Shown: positions 1 through 5,585, numbered from the stretch's first letter. The stretch: 6,050 nucleotides of DNA from Clostridia bacterium (GCA_017454565.1 JAFTCS010000275.1:1-6050); one strand, 5' to 3'. The notes: generated from the letters alone by a model not told the origin. A program made the numbers and translations.

Positions 1-321
1 CTGACCCTGCTGTGCATAGCCCTGATCGTCATACTGCTCATCATAGCCGTTATCGTACTGCTGAGCGTACTGGGTCTGCTGATACTGACCCTGCTGTGCA
101 TAGCCCTGATCGTCATACTGCTCATCATAGCCGTTGTCGTACTGCTGAGCGTACTGGTTCTGCTGATACTGACCCTGCTGTGCATAACCCTGATCGTAAT
201 ACTGCTCATTATAGCCGTTATCATACTGGTTCTGCTGGTACTGACCCTGCTGCGCATAACCCTGATCGTCATACTGCTCATTGTAGCCGTTGTCGTAGTC
301 ATCATACTGCTGAGCGTACTG
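1..321 (-). repeat. In-frame tandem repeats encoding a Gln/Tyr/Asp/Gly-rich unit
   Basis: Four consecutive units, all in frame. Reading along the minus strand they occupy 321-229 (31 codons), 228-157 (24 codons), 156-73 (28 codons) and 72-1 (24 codons seen, cut by the edge). The full unit is QYAQQYDNGYDEQYDDQGYA followed by QQGQYQQ and N or T. The first copy carries three extra residues (DDY) and the second lacks AQQY. At DNA level 1-72 matches 85-156 with a single difference (A at 52, G at 136), pointing to recent duplication or homogenisation. Within the repeats every Gln codon is CAG. Confidence 0.92.
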
Positions 322-462
322 GTTCTGAGGTGCATAGCCATTACTGCCATACTGATTCTGATAGCCGTAGTCGTCAGCAGCAGCAAACTGATTTGATCCG
401 CAGCGTACACATCTTTGCGCCTGATCAGGAAGAACTGCTCCGCATGAAGCGCATTTTTTCAT
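1..462 (-). CDS. Zinc-ribbon protein with Gln/Tyr-rich tandem-repeat tail (3' end outside window)
   Basis: The reading frame starts at an ATG at 462-460 and stays open for 154 codons to the left edge, so the C-terminus is missing. Residues 4-21 hold two CxxC knuckles (C4-x2-C7 and C18-x2-C21, each followed by Gly), the pattern of a small structural zinc ribbon common at the N-terminus of clostridial membrane-associated proteins. From about residue 30 the protein is low complexity, almost only Q, Y, D, G, A, N and E, and from residue 48 it is a tandem repeat; this part should be disordered. An AGAGG Shine-Dalgarno lies at 471-475, 8 nt before the ATG, which supports this start. The frame also stays open upstream, with an ATG at 528-526 that would add 22 residues; it has no good ribosome binding site and would push the ribbon away from the N-terminus. 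In related architectures such linkers often lead to a membrane segment or another domain, but that part is not visible. Function unknown. Confidence 0.8.
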   Translation of the reverse strand, partial: MKKCASCGAVLPDQAQRCVRCGSNQFAAADDYGYQNQYGSNGYAPQNQYAQQYDDYDNGYNEQYDDQGYAQQGQYQQNQYDNGYNEQYYDQGYAQQGQYQQNQYAQQYDNGYDEQYDDQGYAQQGQYQQTQYAQQYDNGYDEQYDDQGYAQQGQ

Positions 463-603
463 AATCTCAACCTCTGTAATAAATTTTTCGGCAAAATCTG
501 CGGAAAATTTCATCACAAAACCGTTCATCGTTCCGCAGTATCCGCCCTCATACGTTCTATGTACAGACGGAATTTGCCTTATTCACAAGTACAATCTATC
601 AAT

Positions 604-633
604 ATTATATAATAACGCATCTCAAATTGTCAA
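604..633 (-). promoter_or_regulatory. Sigma-A-type promoter for the zinc-ribbon gene
   Basis: On the minus strand a perfect TTGACA (633-628) is followed after 18 bp by a perfect TATAAT (609-604). Transcription would start near 597, giving a leader of about 135 nt before the zinc-ribbon gene. It lies beyond the upstream terminator, so this gene is expected to be transcribed independently. Confidence 0.75.
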
Positions 634-675
634 TACAAACTGTTAATAAAAGCAATAAGACTATACGATGTACAC

Positions 676-733
676 TATAAAATAAAAGACCTGTCCGGCA
701 ACCGAAGAACGGGTTGCAAAAACTGACAGGTCT
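676..733 (-). terminator. Rho-independent terminator of the solute-binding lipoprotein gene
   Basis: Read on the minus strand, a perfect 9-bp outer stem (arms 733-725 and 695-687, AGACCTGTC/GACAGGTCT) encloses an inner 6-bp stem GCAACC/GGTTGC (717-712 and 703-698). A U-rich run follows (TTTATTTTATA, 686-676). It begins about 40 nt after the TAA of the binding-protein gene. Confidence 0.85.
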
Positions 734-774
734 GTGCTCCGTTTTTACTTTTTCGCGCGAACAGGCTGTGTAAA

Positions 775-2049
775 TTACTGATAGTTCCAGAGGGTATTAT
801 AACCGGTTATGAAAGCGTTACCGAATGCGATCTCGTGGAATCCGTCATAGCCGCCTGAGTATTCGTCCATAGCCTTTTTCATGGTGTCTTTTGTCAGTAT
901 CCTGAAGGGAACATCCTGAGCTGCGGGCAGAGAAAGTCCTCCCAGAACCCTTAATACATAGTCGATCATACCATAGGCTGTCCATTCATAGCTCTGAGCA
1001 ACCAGCATATCTATGCTGCCGCTCTGGGTATAGTCCATATCCTCGGTAGAACCGCCTGTGGCAACGATCTTTATGTCTACACCTACCTGAACTGTGGCTG
1101 AAACGGCATCATTAATAGCCGAATCGTCAAATACAAAAACATAGTTTATCTTTGGATTGTTCTTGAGCACGTTTTTAATCCTGTTGGCAAGACCATTGCC
1201 TACTTCTATGGACGTAGCGTTTATAGTGGTACAGCTGCCGTCAGATGAAGAAACATACTGCTCAAACTCTGTTTTGAAGCCCTTGAAAACAGCAGGAGAA
1301 AGCTCTGAATCAGAGCAGTTCACTACAAGAGCATGTATCTTGCCGCCGGTCTTGACTATGCCCCAGTCTGCCATAAGCTCGCCTGCAAAGCTGTAGTTGA
1401 TGGGAACTGTGAAATCAACATAGTGATCCGGCTGCTCAAGACCTCTTGAACCTGCCGAGAACACTTCAATACCGTTGGACTGTGCATACTCTATGGCACC
1501 AGCCACAAGATCCTTATTTATGTCGCCTGAAAGAATTATCAGGTCTACCTTGTCCTTTACCGCCTGATTTATTGCATCGTTCATTGTTGATGAGGTCCCG
1601 TCTGTCTCGGCAACTATTATGTCTTTGAAACCTATTCTCTCGGCACCTCTTTCCAGATTATCATTCAGATGATAATGGTATGAGTTAGAGGAATTCTTTG
1701 ATATAAGTGCAACCCTTATGTCCTTGGATATCTCACGGGCGTTGAGCTTTTCGGATGTACATGTAAACTTAGGAATGCCCTGGTTCACACTTATCTTTGT
1801 ATTCAGGTCTGCAAGCTGAGTCTCGGTTATTTTCGGCTTCGAGCTGTCTATGCTCACCTCGACTTCTTCAATTGAAGCCTCCTTGGGACGCTGCACCTCA
1901 GATGAACCCGATAAAGACTTTGATGATTCCGAAGAAGTACCTGAGCTTTGTGTCTTTGATTTTTCTTTACTGCCGCATGCCGACAAAGCAAGAGCAGAAA
2001 CCGCAACTGTAAGTGCAAGCATTACAGAGATCAATTTTTTCATTATCAT
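775..2049 (-). CDS. Solute-binding lipoprotein, periplasmic-binding-protein type 1 (sugar ABC transporter family)
   Basis: A 424-residue exported lipoprotein. Residues 1-25 form a lipoprotein signal: basic MKK, a hydrophobic stretch, and lipobox LSAC with C25 as the lipidated cysteine. Residues 26-60 are a Ser/Lys/Glu-rich linker that would tether it outside the membrane. From about residue 111 (DIRVALISK) to 390 the alternating beta/alpha pattern fits the ribose/galactose-type binding fold: a first-strand segment then SSNSYHYHLND, a VDLIILSGD strand, a second lobe near GGKIHALVVNCSD, a hinge-like YVFVFDDSAIND, and IVATGGSTED. The ligand cannot be told from sequence; a sugar or similar small molecule is likely for the family. 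No permease or ATPase gene is next to it, so its transporter is elsewhere or it acts as a sensor. Two ATGs compete: 2049-2047 (AAGG only 4 nt away) and 2043-2041 (AAGG 10 nt away, giving MKKL); the second may be the true start. Confidence 0.85.
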   Translation of the reverse strand: MIMKKLISVMLALTVAVSALALSACGSKEKSKTQSSGTSSESSKSLSGSSEVQRPKEASIEEVEVSIDSSKPKITETQLADLNTKISVNQGIPKFTCTSEKLNAREISKDIRVALISKNSSNSYHYHLNDNLERGAERIGFKDIIVAETDGTSSTMNDAINQAVKDKVDLIILSGDINKDLVAGAIEYAQSNGIEVFSAGSRGLEQPDHYVDFTVPINYSFAGELMADWGIVKTGGKIHALVVNCSDSELSPAVFKGFKTEFEQYVSSSDGSCTTINATSIEVGNGLANRIKNVLKNNPKINYVFVFDDSAINDAVSATVQVGVDIKIVATGGSTEDMDYTQSGSIDMLVAQSYEWTAYGMIDYVLRVLGGLSLPAAQDVPFRILTKDTMKKAMDEYSGGYDGFHEIAFGNAFITGYNTLWNYQ

Positions 2050-2105
2050 CCAACCTTATTATCTTATTTTCTCTTTATCCTATATAATTTCCCTTTATCT
2101 TACAT

Positions 2106-2133
2106 ATTATACCATATTAAAAAAACGTGTCAA
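2106..2133 (-). promoter_or_regulatory. Extended -10 promoter for the solute-binding lipoprotein gene
   Basis: On the minus strand TTGACA (2133-2128) and TATAAT (2111-2106) are both perfect, with a 16-bp spacer. TGG directly precedes the -10, giving the extended -10 form. Start of transcription is expected near 2099, about 50 nt upstream of the start codon. Divergent to the thrH promoter. Confidence 0.75.
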
Positions 2134-2190
2134 CAAGTATTTTTGCTGTAAAAAAACAGAGATCATTGATTTTTTTGGTTTTCTTTGTCA

Positions 2191-2220
2191 TCCTGTCCCC
2201 GGCGTGACGCCAGACAGGGA
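2191..2220. repeat. GC-rich imperfect palindrome in the divergent intergenic region
   Basis: Outer arms CCTGTC (2192-2197) and GACAGG (2213-2218) and inner arms GGCGT (2201-2205) and ACGCC (2207-2211) form a near-palindrome, GC-rich against AT-rich flanks. No T-run follows on either strand, so it is not a typical terminator. It lies upstream of both divergent promoters. Its shape, starting with TTTGTCATCC and ending GGGATT, recalls short intergenic palindromic repeats of other bacteria, but membership of a repeat family cannot be shown from one copy. An operator site is the alternative. Confidence 0.55.
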
Positions 2221-2340
2221 TTAAGCTGTTGTTTTAATGGGTAAACCGGGGATTTAGCCGTTTCAAAAGATAATTGTTTGCATATCGGGCGGGCATAAGG
2301 TAAAATAGTGTCAGAAAGCAAAGAAAATTCCAAAAAAAAC

Positions 2341-2369
2341 TTTTATTCCTTGGGGAAATATGGTATAAT
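2341..2369 (+). promoter_or_regulatory. Extended -10 promoter for the thrH-like gene
   Basis: TGGTATAAT (2361-2369) is a perfect extended -10. The -35 region about 17 bp upstream (TTTTAT around 2341) is poor, as is common with extended -10 promoters. Transcription would start near 2376, giving a leader of about 41 nt that opens with a small hairpin (TCGG 2377-2380, GCAA loop, CCGA 2385-2388). A weaker candidate lies upstream: TTGCAT (2278-2283), 17 bp, TAAAAT (2301-2306). Confidence 0.65.
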
Positions 2370-2416
2370 CTGCTTGTCGGGCAACCGATAATGCTAATGT
2401 TAAAGGAGTAAGAGAA

Positions 2417-3019
2417 ATGGATATTGTTTGTTTGGATCTTGAGGGCGTACTGGTACCCGAGATATGGATCGCATTTTCTCAGGCAAGCGGCATTCCCGAG
2501 CTTAAAAGGACTACACGCGATGAGCCCGACTACAACAAGCTCATGAAGTGGCGCCTCGGCATCCTCAAGGAGCATGGTCTTGGTCTCAAGGAGATCCAGG
2601 ATACCATCGCAAAGATCGACCCTATGCCCGGTGCAAAGGAGTTCCTTGACGAGCTTCGTTCACTGACACAGGTAATTATCATCAGCGACACCTTCACACA
2701 GTTTGCAACTCCCCTTATGAAGAAGCTCGGCTGGCCTACAATTTTCTGCAACACACTTGAGGTTGCAGAAAACGGCGAGATCACCGGCTTCCGTATGCGA
2801 ATCGAGAATTCCAAGTATACCACCGTTAAGGCTCTCCAGTCCATCGGCTATGAGACCATAGCAAGCGGTGACAGCTACAACGACCTTGGAATGATAAAGG
2901 CAAGCAAGGCTGGCTTCCTCTTCAAGAGCACAGACAAGATCAAGCAGGACAACCCCGATCTTCCCGCTTTTGAGACATACGACGAGCTGCTTGCTGCTAT
3001 CAAAGCAAATCTCGGCTGA
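2417..3019 (+). CDS. thrH: ThrH-type phosphoserine phosphatase / homoserine phosphotransferase
   Basis: A 200-residue HAD-superfamily enzyme; family members of about 205 residues are cytoplasmic. Known ThrH removes phosphate from phosphoserine and can transfer it to homoserine, linking serine and threonine synthesis. HAD motif I is DLEGV near the N-terminus, with D7 as nucleophile and E9 where most phosphatases have Asp, a ThrH-like trait. Motif II is SDT (90-92), K133 is the probable motif III lysine, and motif IV is GDSYND (151-156). The stretch DLEGVLVPEIWIAF and the later TTRDEPDY agree closely with Pseudomonas ThrH as I remember it. The start is set by AGGAG (2404-2408), 8 nt before the ATG. 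It is the first gene of a plus-strand unit, with its own promoter and the MutS-like gene 184 nt downstream. Which activity dominates here cannot be read from sequence; a plain SerB-like role is the alternative. Confidence 0.9.
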   Translation: MDIVCLDLEGVLVPEIWIAFSQASGIPELKRTTRDEPDYNKLMKWRLGILKEHGLGLKEIQDTIAKIDPMPGAKEFLDELRSLTQVIIISDTFTQFATPLMKKLGWPTIFCNTLEVAENGEITGFRMRIENSKYTTVKALQSIGYETIASGDSYNDLGMIKASKAGFLFKSTDKIKQDNPDLPAFETYDELLAAIKANLG

Positions 3020-3032
3020 TATTATTATGCAT

Positions 3033-3103
3033 ACATCCTGTGAAGGCGCTTTATATCCCGCAGCACCACGCTTGCTGCCAGAATACCTGTTTTCACAGGA
3101 TGT
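3033..3103 (+). other. Long-range inverted repeat in the thrH to mutS-like spacer
   Basis: ACATCCTGTGAA (3033-3044) is perfectly complementary to TTCACAGGATGT (3092-3103), with 47 nt between. Inside, GCAGC (3060-3064) can pair with GCTGC (3074-3078), so the RNA could fold as a long stem with a nested hairpin. GTTTTC follows the right arm, a poor U-run, so it could be a weak terminator, a processing or stability element, or a protein site. It starts 14 nt after the thrH stop codon. Confidence 0.55.
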
Positions 3104-3116
3104 GTTTTCAGCTATT

Positions 3117-3143
3117 TGTGTGAATAATTCCACACATTTCTTT
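3117..3143 (+). terminator. Weak terminator-like hairpin upstream of the mutS-like gene
   Basis: TGTGTG (3117-3122) pairs with CACACA (3131-3136) around an 8-nt loop, followed by TTTCTTT. The stem is short and has only moderate GC content, so termination would be partial at best. Together with the larger stem just upstream it may lower expression of the MutS-like gene relative to thrH. No good promoter was found between here and 3204. Confidence 0.3.
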
Positions 3144-3203
3144 AACAAGCATTATTGCAGGAACTTTAACAATACTTTGATTATCAGAAAAGGAAGTGTT
3201 TTT

Positions 3204-4832
3204 ATGCCCGATTTCAGCCTGTTGTACCCTCAGGGTGTGAAGCCCTCAGGAAAGACCCTCAGCGATGACGCCGTAAACGACCTTTCAGTAGAAATGATAT
3301 GTGAAAAGCTCACAGGTGAGCTTTTTGAACAGAATATCATCAAGAACATTATGATAAACATAGAAAAAGACCCGAAGGTCATCAGTTACCGCAGGGACGT
3401 TTTTGACGACCTGTATCGCTTTCCGAAGCTGCGTGAAAGGATAAAGGAGCTTCTTGAAGAGCTTGCCTACCTTAAAGATCTGGAAAAGGCTACTAAGGAC
3501 CCCACAGCTTCACCTGTATGGCAGCTCGTAAACAGACTGCATGAGCTTGATATTTACGTTACCTGCATCTCGGAGATACATAAGTCGCTTGACGGCAACG
3601 ACATAAGATCTGACGGTCTCAAGCAGCTCAGGGATTTTGTAAGCTCCGTATATAACGAAAGCGGATTTGAATATCTGCACGATGACATAAAAGATCTTGT
3701 CAGCGAAATATCACAGATCAAGAGCCTTTCTCTCGGAGTCAACCTTGATAACAGGCTTATGCCGTCGGAAGTGGGCATACTTGCCATAAACGACAAGCCA
3801 TTCGCCCGCCCCGGACTTCTGAACAAGTTCCTTGACTTTTCATCAGTAAAGAAAAACGGCATACACATCGGCACAGACATAAGAGGCATGACCAAGATCC
3901 ACACCGTTGGCAAGGTCACAGGTGACGACCCGCTGATGAACAACCTCAGCCGCGTAGTGACCGAGATGCTCAGCACGACCGTAAAGCAGCTCAAAAGCAA
4001 GCTTGCAAAGTACACAAATGTAAGCGGATACGGCCTTATCAAAATGATACCCGAATTCATCTTTTACATTCGTTGGGCGGATTTCATCCAGCAGCTCATG
4101 GACAAGAACGTACCGCTCTGCAAGCCTGAGATCATTGACGACGGCTCACATGATCTCTATGTAAAGGGACTGTACAATTTCAAATTAGCTATACGCAGAA
4201 TGACCACAAACAAGGACGAGGAGATCATTCTCAACGATTTCGAGTTTACCAAGGAGCATGGTATTTACATAATGACAGGCCCCAACCGCGGCGGCAAGAC
4301 CACCTTTACACAGGCAGTTGGTCTGCTGTTCCTTATGGCTCAGGCCGGCATCTATGTTCCCGCCGAAAGTGCAAGGCTTGCTCCGGTAGACTGCATATAC
4401 ACACACTTCCCTGCCGACGAGAACAAAACCGTTGACCTGGGACGTCTTGGCGAGGAGTCTCAGCGCATGAGCGAAATATTCTCCGTTGCCACAAACGAGA
4501 GCCTGCTGCTGTTCAACGAGTCACTTGCCACCACATCCTTTGCCGAAGGTCTTTACATAGCCAAAGACGTTGTACGTGCGCTGCGCTACCTGGGTGCAAG
4601 AACCATTTTCAACACCCACATGCACGAGCTTGCCATGTCATGCGCTGAGGTCAACAGCCAGATAAAGGGTGAGCTTGACATCGCCAGCCTTATCACGGGT
4701 ATCCATGAGGGCAAGCGTTCTTATAAAATATTCCTTGCTCCTCCGGAAGGTGTCAGCTACGCTCAGGACATCGCCAAAAAATACGGCGTGACCTTCGACC
4801 AGCTCTCCGAGCGGATCCATCCCAACGGATGA
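3204..4832 (+). CDS. MutS-family ATPase lacking the mismatch-recognition domain
   Basis: 542 residues from the ATG at 3204, chosen because AAAAGGAAG (3188-3196) sits 7 nt upstream; the frame is open further back, but that stretch runs into thrH and does not look coding. Residues of about 30-310 are mostly helical and charged, matching the core/lever region of MutS proteins. The C-terminal ATPase shows Walker A GPNRGGKTT (359-367), the DLGRLGEESQRMSEIF segment (411-426) where MutS has its signature loop, a Walker B-like LLLFNES (434-440), and NTHMHEL (470-476) with the switch histidine. Compared with MutS (about 850 residues) it lacks the N-terminal mismatch-binding domain, and unlike MutS2 it has no Smr nuclease tail. 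Walker B has Asn (N438) where MutS normally has Asp, followed by the catalytic Glu (E439); this may be a subfamily trait. It is probably a DNA-structure-binding or clamp-type ATPase of unknown target; a classical mismatch-repair role is unlikely. Strong terminator follows. Confidence 0.85.
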   Translation: MPDFSLLYPQGVKPSGKTLSDDAVNDLSVEMICEKLTGELFEQNIIKNIMINIEKDPKVISYRRDVFDDLYRFPKLRERIKELLEELAYLKDLEKATKDPTASPVWQLVNRLHELDIYVTCISEIHKSLDGNDIRSDGLKQLRDFVSSVYNESGFEYLHDDIKDLVSEISQIKSLSLGVNLDNRLMPSEVGILAINDKPFARPGLLNKFLDFSSVKKNGIHIGTDIRGMTKIHTVGKVTGDDPLMNNLSRVVTEMLSTTVKQLKSKLAKYTNVSGYGLIKMIPEFIFYIRWADFIQQLMDKNVPLCKPEIIDDGSHDLYVKGLYNFKLAIRRMTTNKDEEIILNDFEFTKEHGIYIMTGPNRGGKTTFTQAVGLLFLMAQAGIYVPAESARLAPVDCIYTHFPADENKTVDLGRLGEESQRMSEIFSVATNESLLLFNESLATTSFAEGLYIAKDVVRALRYLGARTIFNTHMHELAMSCAEVNSQIKGELDIASLITGIHEGKRSYKIFLAPPEGVSYAQDIAKKYGVTFDQLSERIHPNG

Positions 4833-4870
4833 CGCTGCCCGGATAAGGTCAGCACGACACTCTGTCTATA

Positions 4871-4920
4871 TAAAATCAGGCACGGTATGAAATGAGTCAT
4901 ACTGTGCCTGATTTTTATTT
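4871..4920. terminator. Bidirectional terminator between the convergent mutS-like and phosphatase genes
   Basis: CAGGCACGGTATGA (4877-4890) pairs with TCATACTGTGCCTG (4897-4910) over 14 positions with one G-U wobble and a 6-nt loop. Flanking AAAAT and ATTTT lengthen the stem by up to 5 A-T pairs. On the plus strand it runs into TTTTTATTT; on the minus strand into ATTTTATA. It starts about 40 nt after the MutS-like stop and overlaps the TAA (4917-4915) of the phosphatase frame, serving both genes. Confidence 0.9.
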
Positions 4921-5367
4921 GCAAAGGTGATCGAACAACGCCTTGCAGCCTTTTTCGATGTCGTTATACGCTCTCTCAAAATCTCTTGTATACCATGGGT
5001 CAGAGACTGTGCCGCCTTCCGGCGTATAGCTCATAAGCAGACTCAGCTTGTTATCAGTGTCGTTTGTGATAATTCGCTTTGCATTTTTCATGTTATTGTT
5101 ATCCATGAGGATTATCATGTCATAATAGCGGTAATCATCCATTGTCATCTGGCGGGCTGTCTTGCCGTCACAGCTCAGGCCATGCTCTATCAGCTTGCGT
5201 CTTGCCGGCGGATACACCGGCTCTCCAAGCTCCTCTCGTGAGGTGGCCGCCGAAGCGATCTCAAAATCTTTCTCTCAGTGATGTTTCCTTACAATATCTT
5301 TCATTACAAACTCAGCCATAGGACTTCGGCAAATGTTGCCGTGGCATACAAAAAGTATTTTTATCAT
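4915..5367 (-). pseudogene. Low-molecular-weight protein tyrosine phosphatase interrupted by an in-frame TGA
   Basis: Read from the ATG at 5367-5365, the frame has 150 codons, the normal size of this family, and begins MIKILFVCHGNICRSPMAEF. It holds the catalytic P-loop C8-x5-R14-S15 and, near the end, the general-acid motif DPWY (D123-P124). Enzymes of this family remove phosphate from protein tyrosines or act on related substrates. Codon 31 (5277-5275) is TGA; the frame is the same on both sides and homology continues at once with EKDFEIASAATS, so this is a point nonsense change, not a frameshift. TTA to TGA, giving the Leu I would expect there, is one base. The downstream piece can only begin at a GTG (5217-5215) with no good ribosome binding site and would lack the P-loop, so it should be inactive. 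AAAGGAA (5380-5374) is a good ribosome binding site 6 nt before the ATG. Everything else is intact, so the lesion is recent or a sequence error. Confidence 0.85.
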
Positions 5368-5495
5368 AGAATGTTCCTTTCTCGAATTGCTGTAAAATGC
5401 CATAAATTGCTGCATCTGCGAGGGGGGCCGGTTAGTGTTGCTGCTTTGACAGTCAGAATAATAAATCCATTCGCTTTCTTGGGAGATCTTGTCAT
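5364..5495 (-). CDS. Possible 43-residue ORF overlapping the phosphatase start
   Basis: An ATG at 5495-5493 opens a 43-codon frame beginning MTRSPKKANGFIILTVKAAT and ending at a TGA (5366-5364) that shares ATGA with the start codon of the phosphatase gene. Such an overlap would allow coupled translation. Against it: no Shine-Dalgarno precedes the ATG, the sequence has no recognisable domain, and the stretch could simply be untranslated leader. The N-terminal half is basic with a short hydrophobic patch (FIILTV). I regard it as a candidate only. Confidence 0.2.
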   Translation of the reverse strand: MTRSPKKANGFIILTVKAATLTGPPRRCSNLWHFTAIRERNIL

Positions 5496-5503
5496 TGTAG
5501 TTA

Positions 5504-5540
5504 CCGATAAAGTTGATCGGGGAAACATCAACTGTCAGTT
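5504..5540 (-). repeat. Inverted repeats downstream of the acetyltransferase gene
   Basis: AGTTGAT (5511-5517) pairs with ATCAACT (5527-5533) around 9 nt; the overlapping CCGAT (5504-5508)/ATCGG (5516-5520) is an alternative pairing; AACTGTCAGTT (5530-5540) is a palindrome. On the minus strand, the direction of both flanking genes, the main hairpin is followed by only three T, so it is at most a weak terminator for the acetyltransferase gene. The mutually exclusive pairings could be chance. Confidence 0.3.
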
Positions 5541-5585
5541 AAGTATAGAATAATTTTTATTTTCTGCTTCAAAACATGCCACTGT

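Larger units (their letters stand above)
463..774. other. Intergenic region between binding-protein gene and zinc-ribbon gene
   Basis: No gene is supported in these 312 bases. From right to left it holds the terminator of the binding-protein gene (676-733), the zinc-ribbon gene promoter (604-633), and a predicted leader of about 135 nt (about 597 to 463). The leader contains a short ATG-initiated ORF of 8 codons (minus strand, 558-532) and an imperfect AT-rich inverted repeat at 481-510 with outer arms AAATTTT/AAAATTT just upstream of the ribosome binding site. No known riboswitch was recognised. Confidence 0.6.

Noticed and set aside
1..321. CRISPR-like repeat array
   Set aside because: Units are contiguous, in frame, vary in length by codons and have no unique spacers; they encode a protein repeat.
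12..464. Plus-strand open frame of 150 codons with His/Asp/Arg-rich repeats
   Set aside because: It is antisense to the zinc-ribbon gene. The repeats come from the opposite frame, which has the CxxC motifs, ribosome binding site and promoter.
1850..2224. Plus-strand 124-codon frame across the binding-protein promoter
   Set aside because: It runs antisense through the signal-peptide region and promoter, with low-complexity hydrophobic translation from AT-rich DNA.
2660..3148. Minus-strand open frame opposite thrH
   Set aside because: Antisense shadow of a well-supported gene, no ribosome binding site and no recognisable domain.
3142..3184. Possible promoter just upstream of the MutS-like gene
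   Set aside because: The best pairs (TTAACA/TTTAAC, TTGCAG/GATTAT) match the consensus poorly, and the latter would start transcription at the ribosome binding site.
2970..3203. Longer 620-residue form of the MutS-like protein starting at 2970
   Set aside because: It would overlap the end of thrH, cover the spacer hairpins, and has no ribosome binding site or domain similarity; the ATG at 3204 has a good AGGAAG.
3554..4060. Minus-strand 168-codon frame inside the MutS-like gene
   Set aside because: Antisense shadow; composition is explained by the codon structure of the real gene.
5275..5277. TGA as a selenocysteine codon in the phosphatase
   Set aside because: The catalytic cysteine is at codon 8 and intact; codon 31 is not a catalytic position in this family, and no clear SECIS-like hairpin was noticed right after it.
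5278..5553. Plus-strand 91-codon frame
   Set aside because: Antisense to the phosphatase start and its leader, no Shine-Dalgarno; the conserved phosphatase P-loop lies on the other strand.
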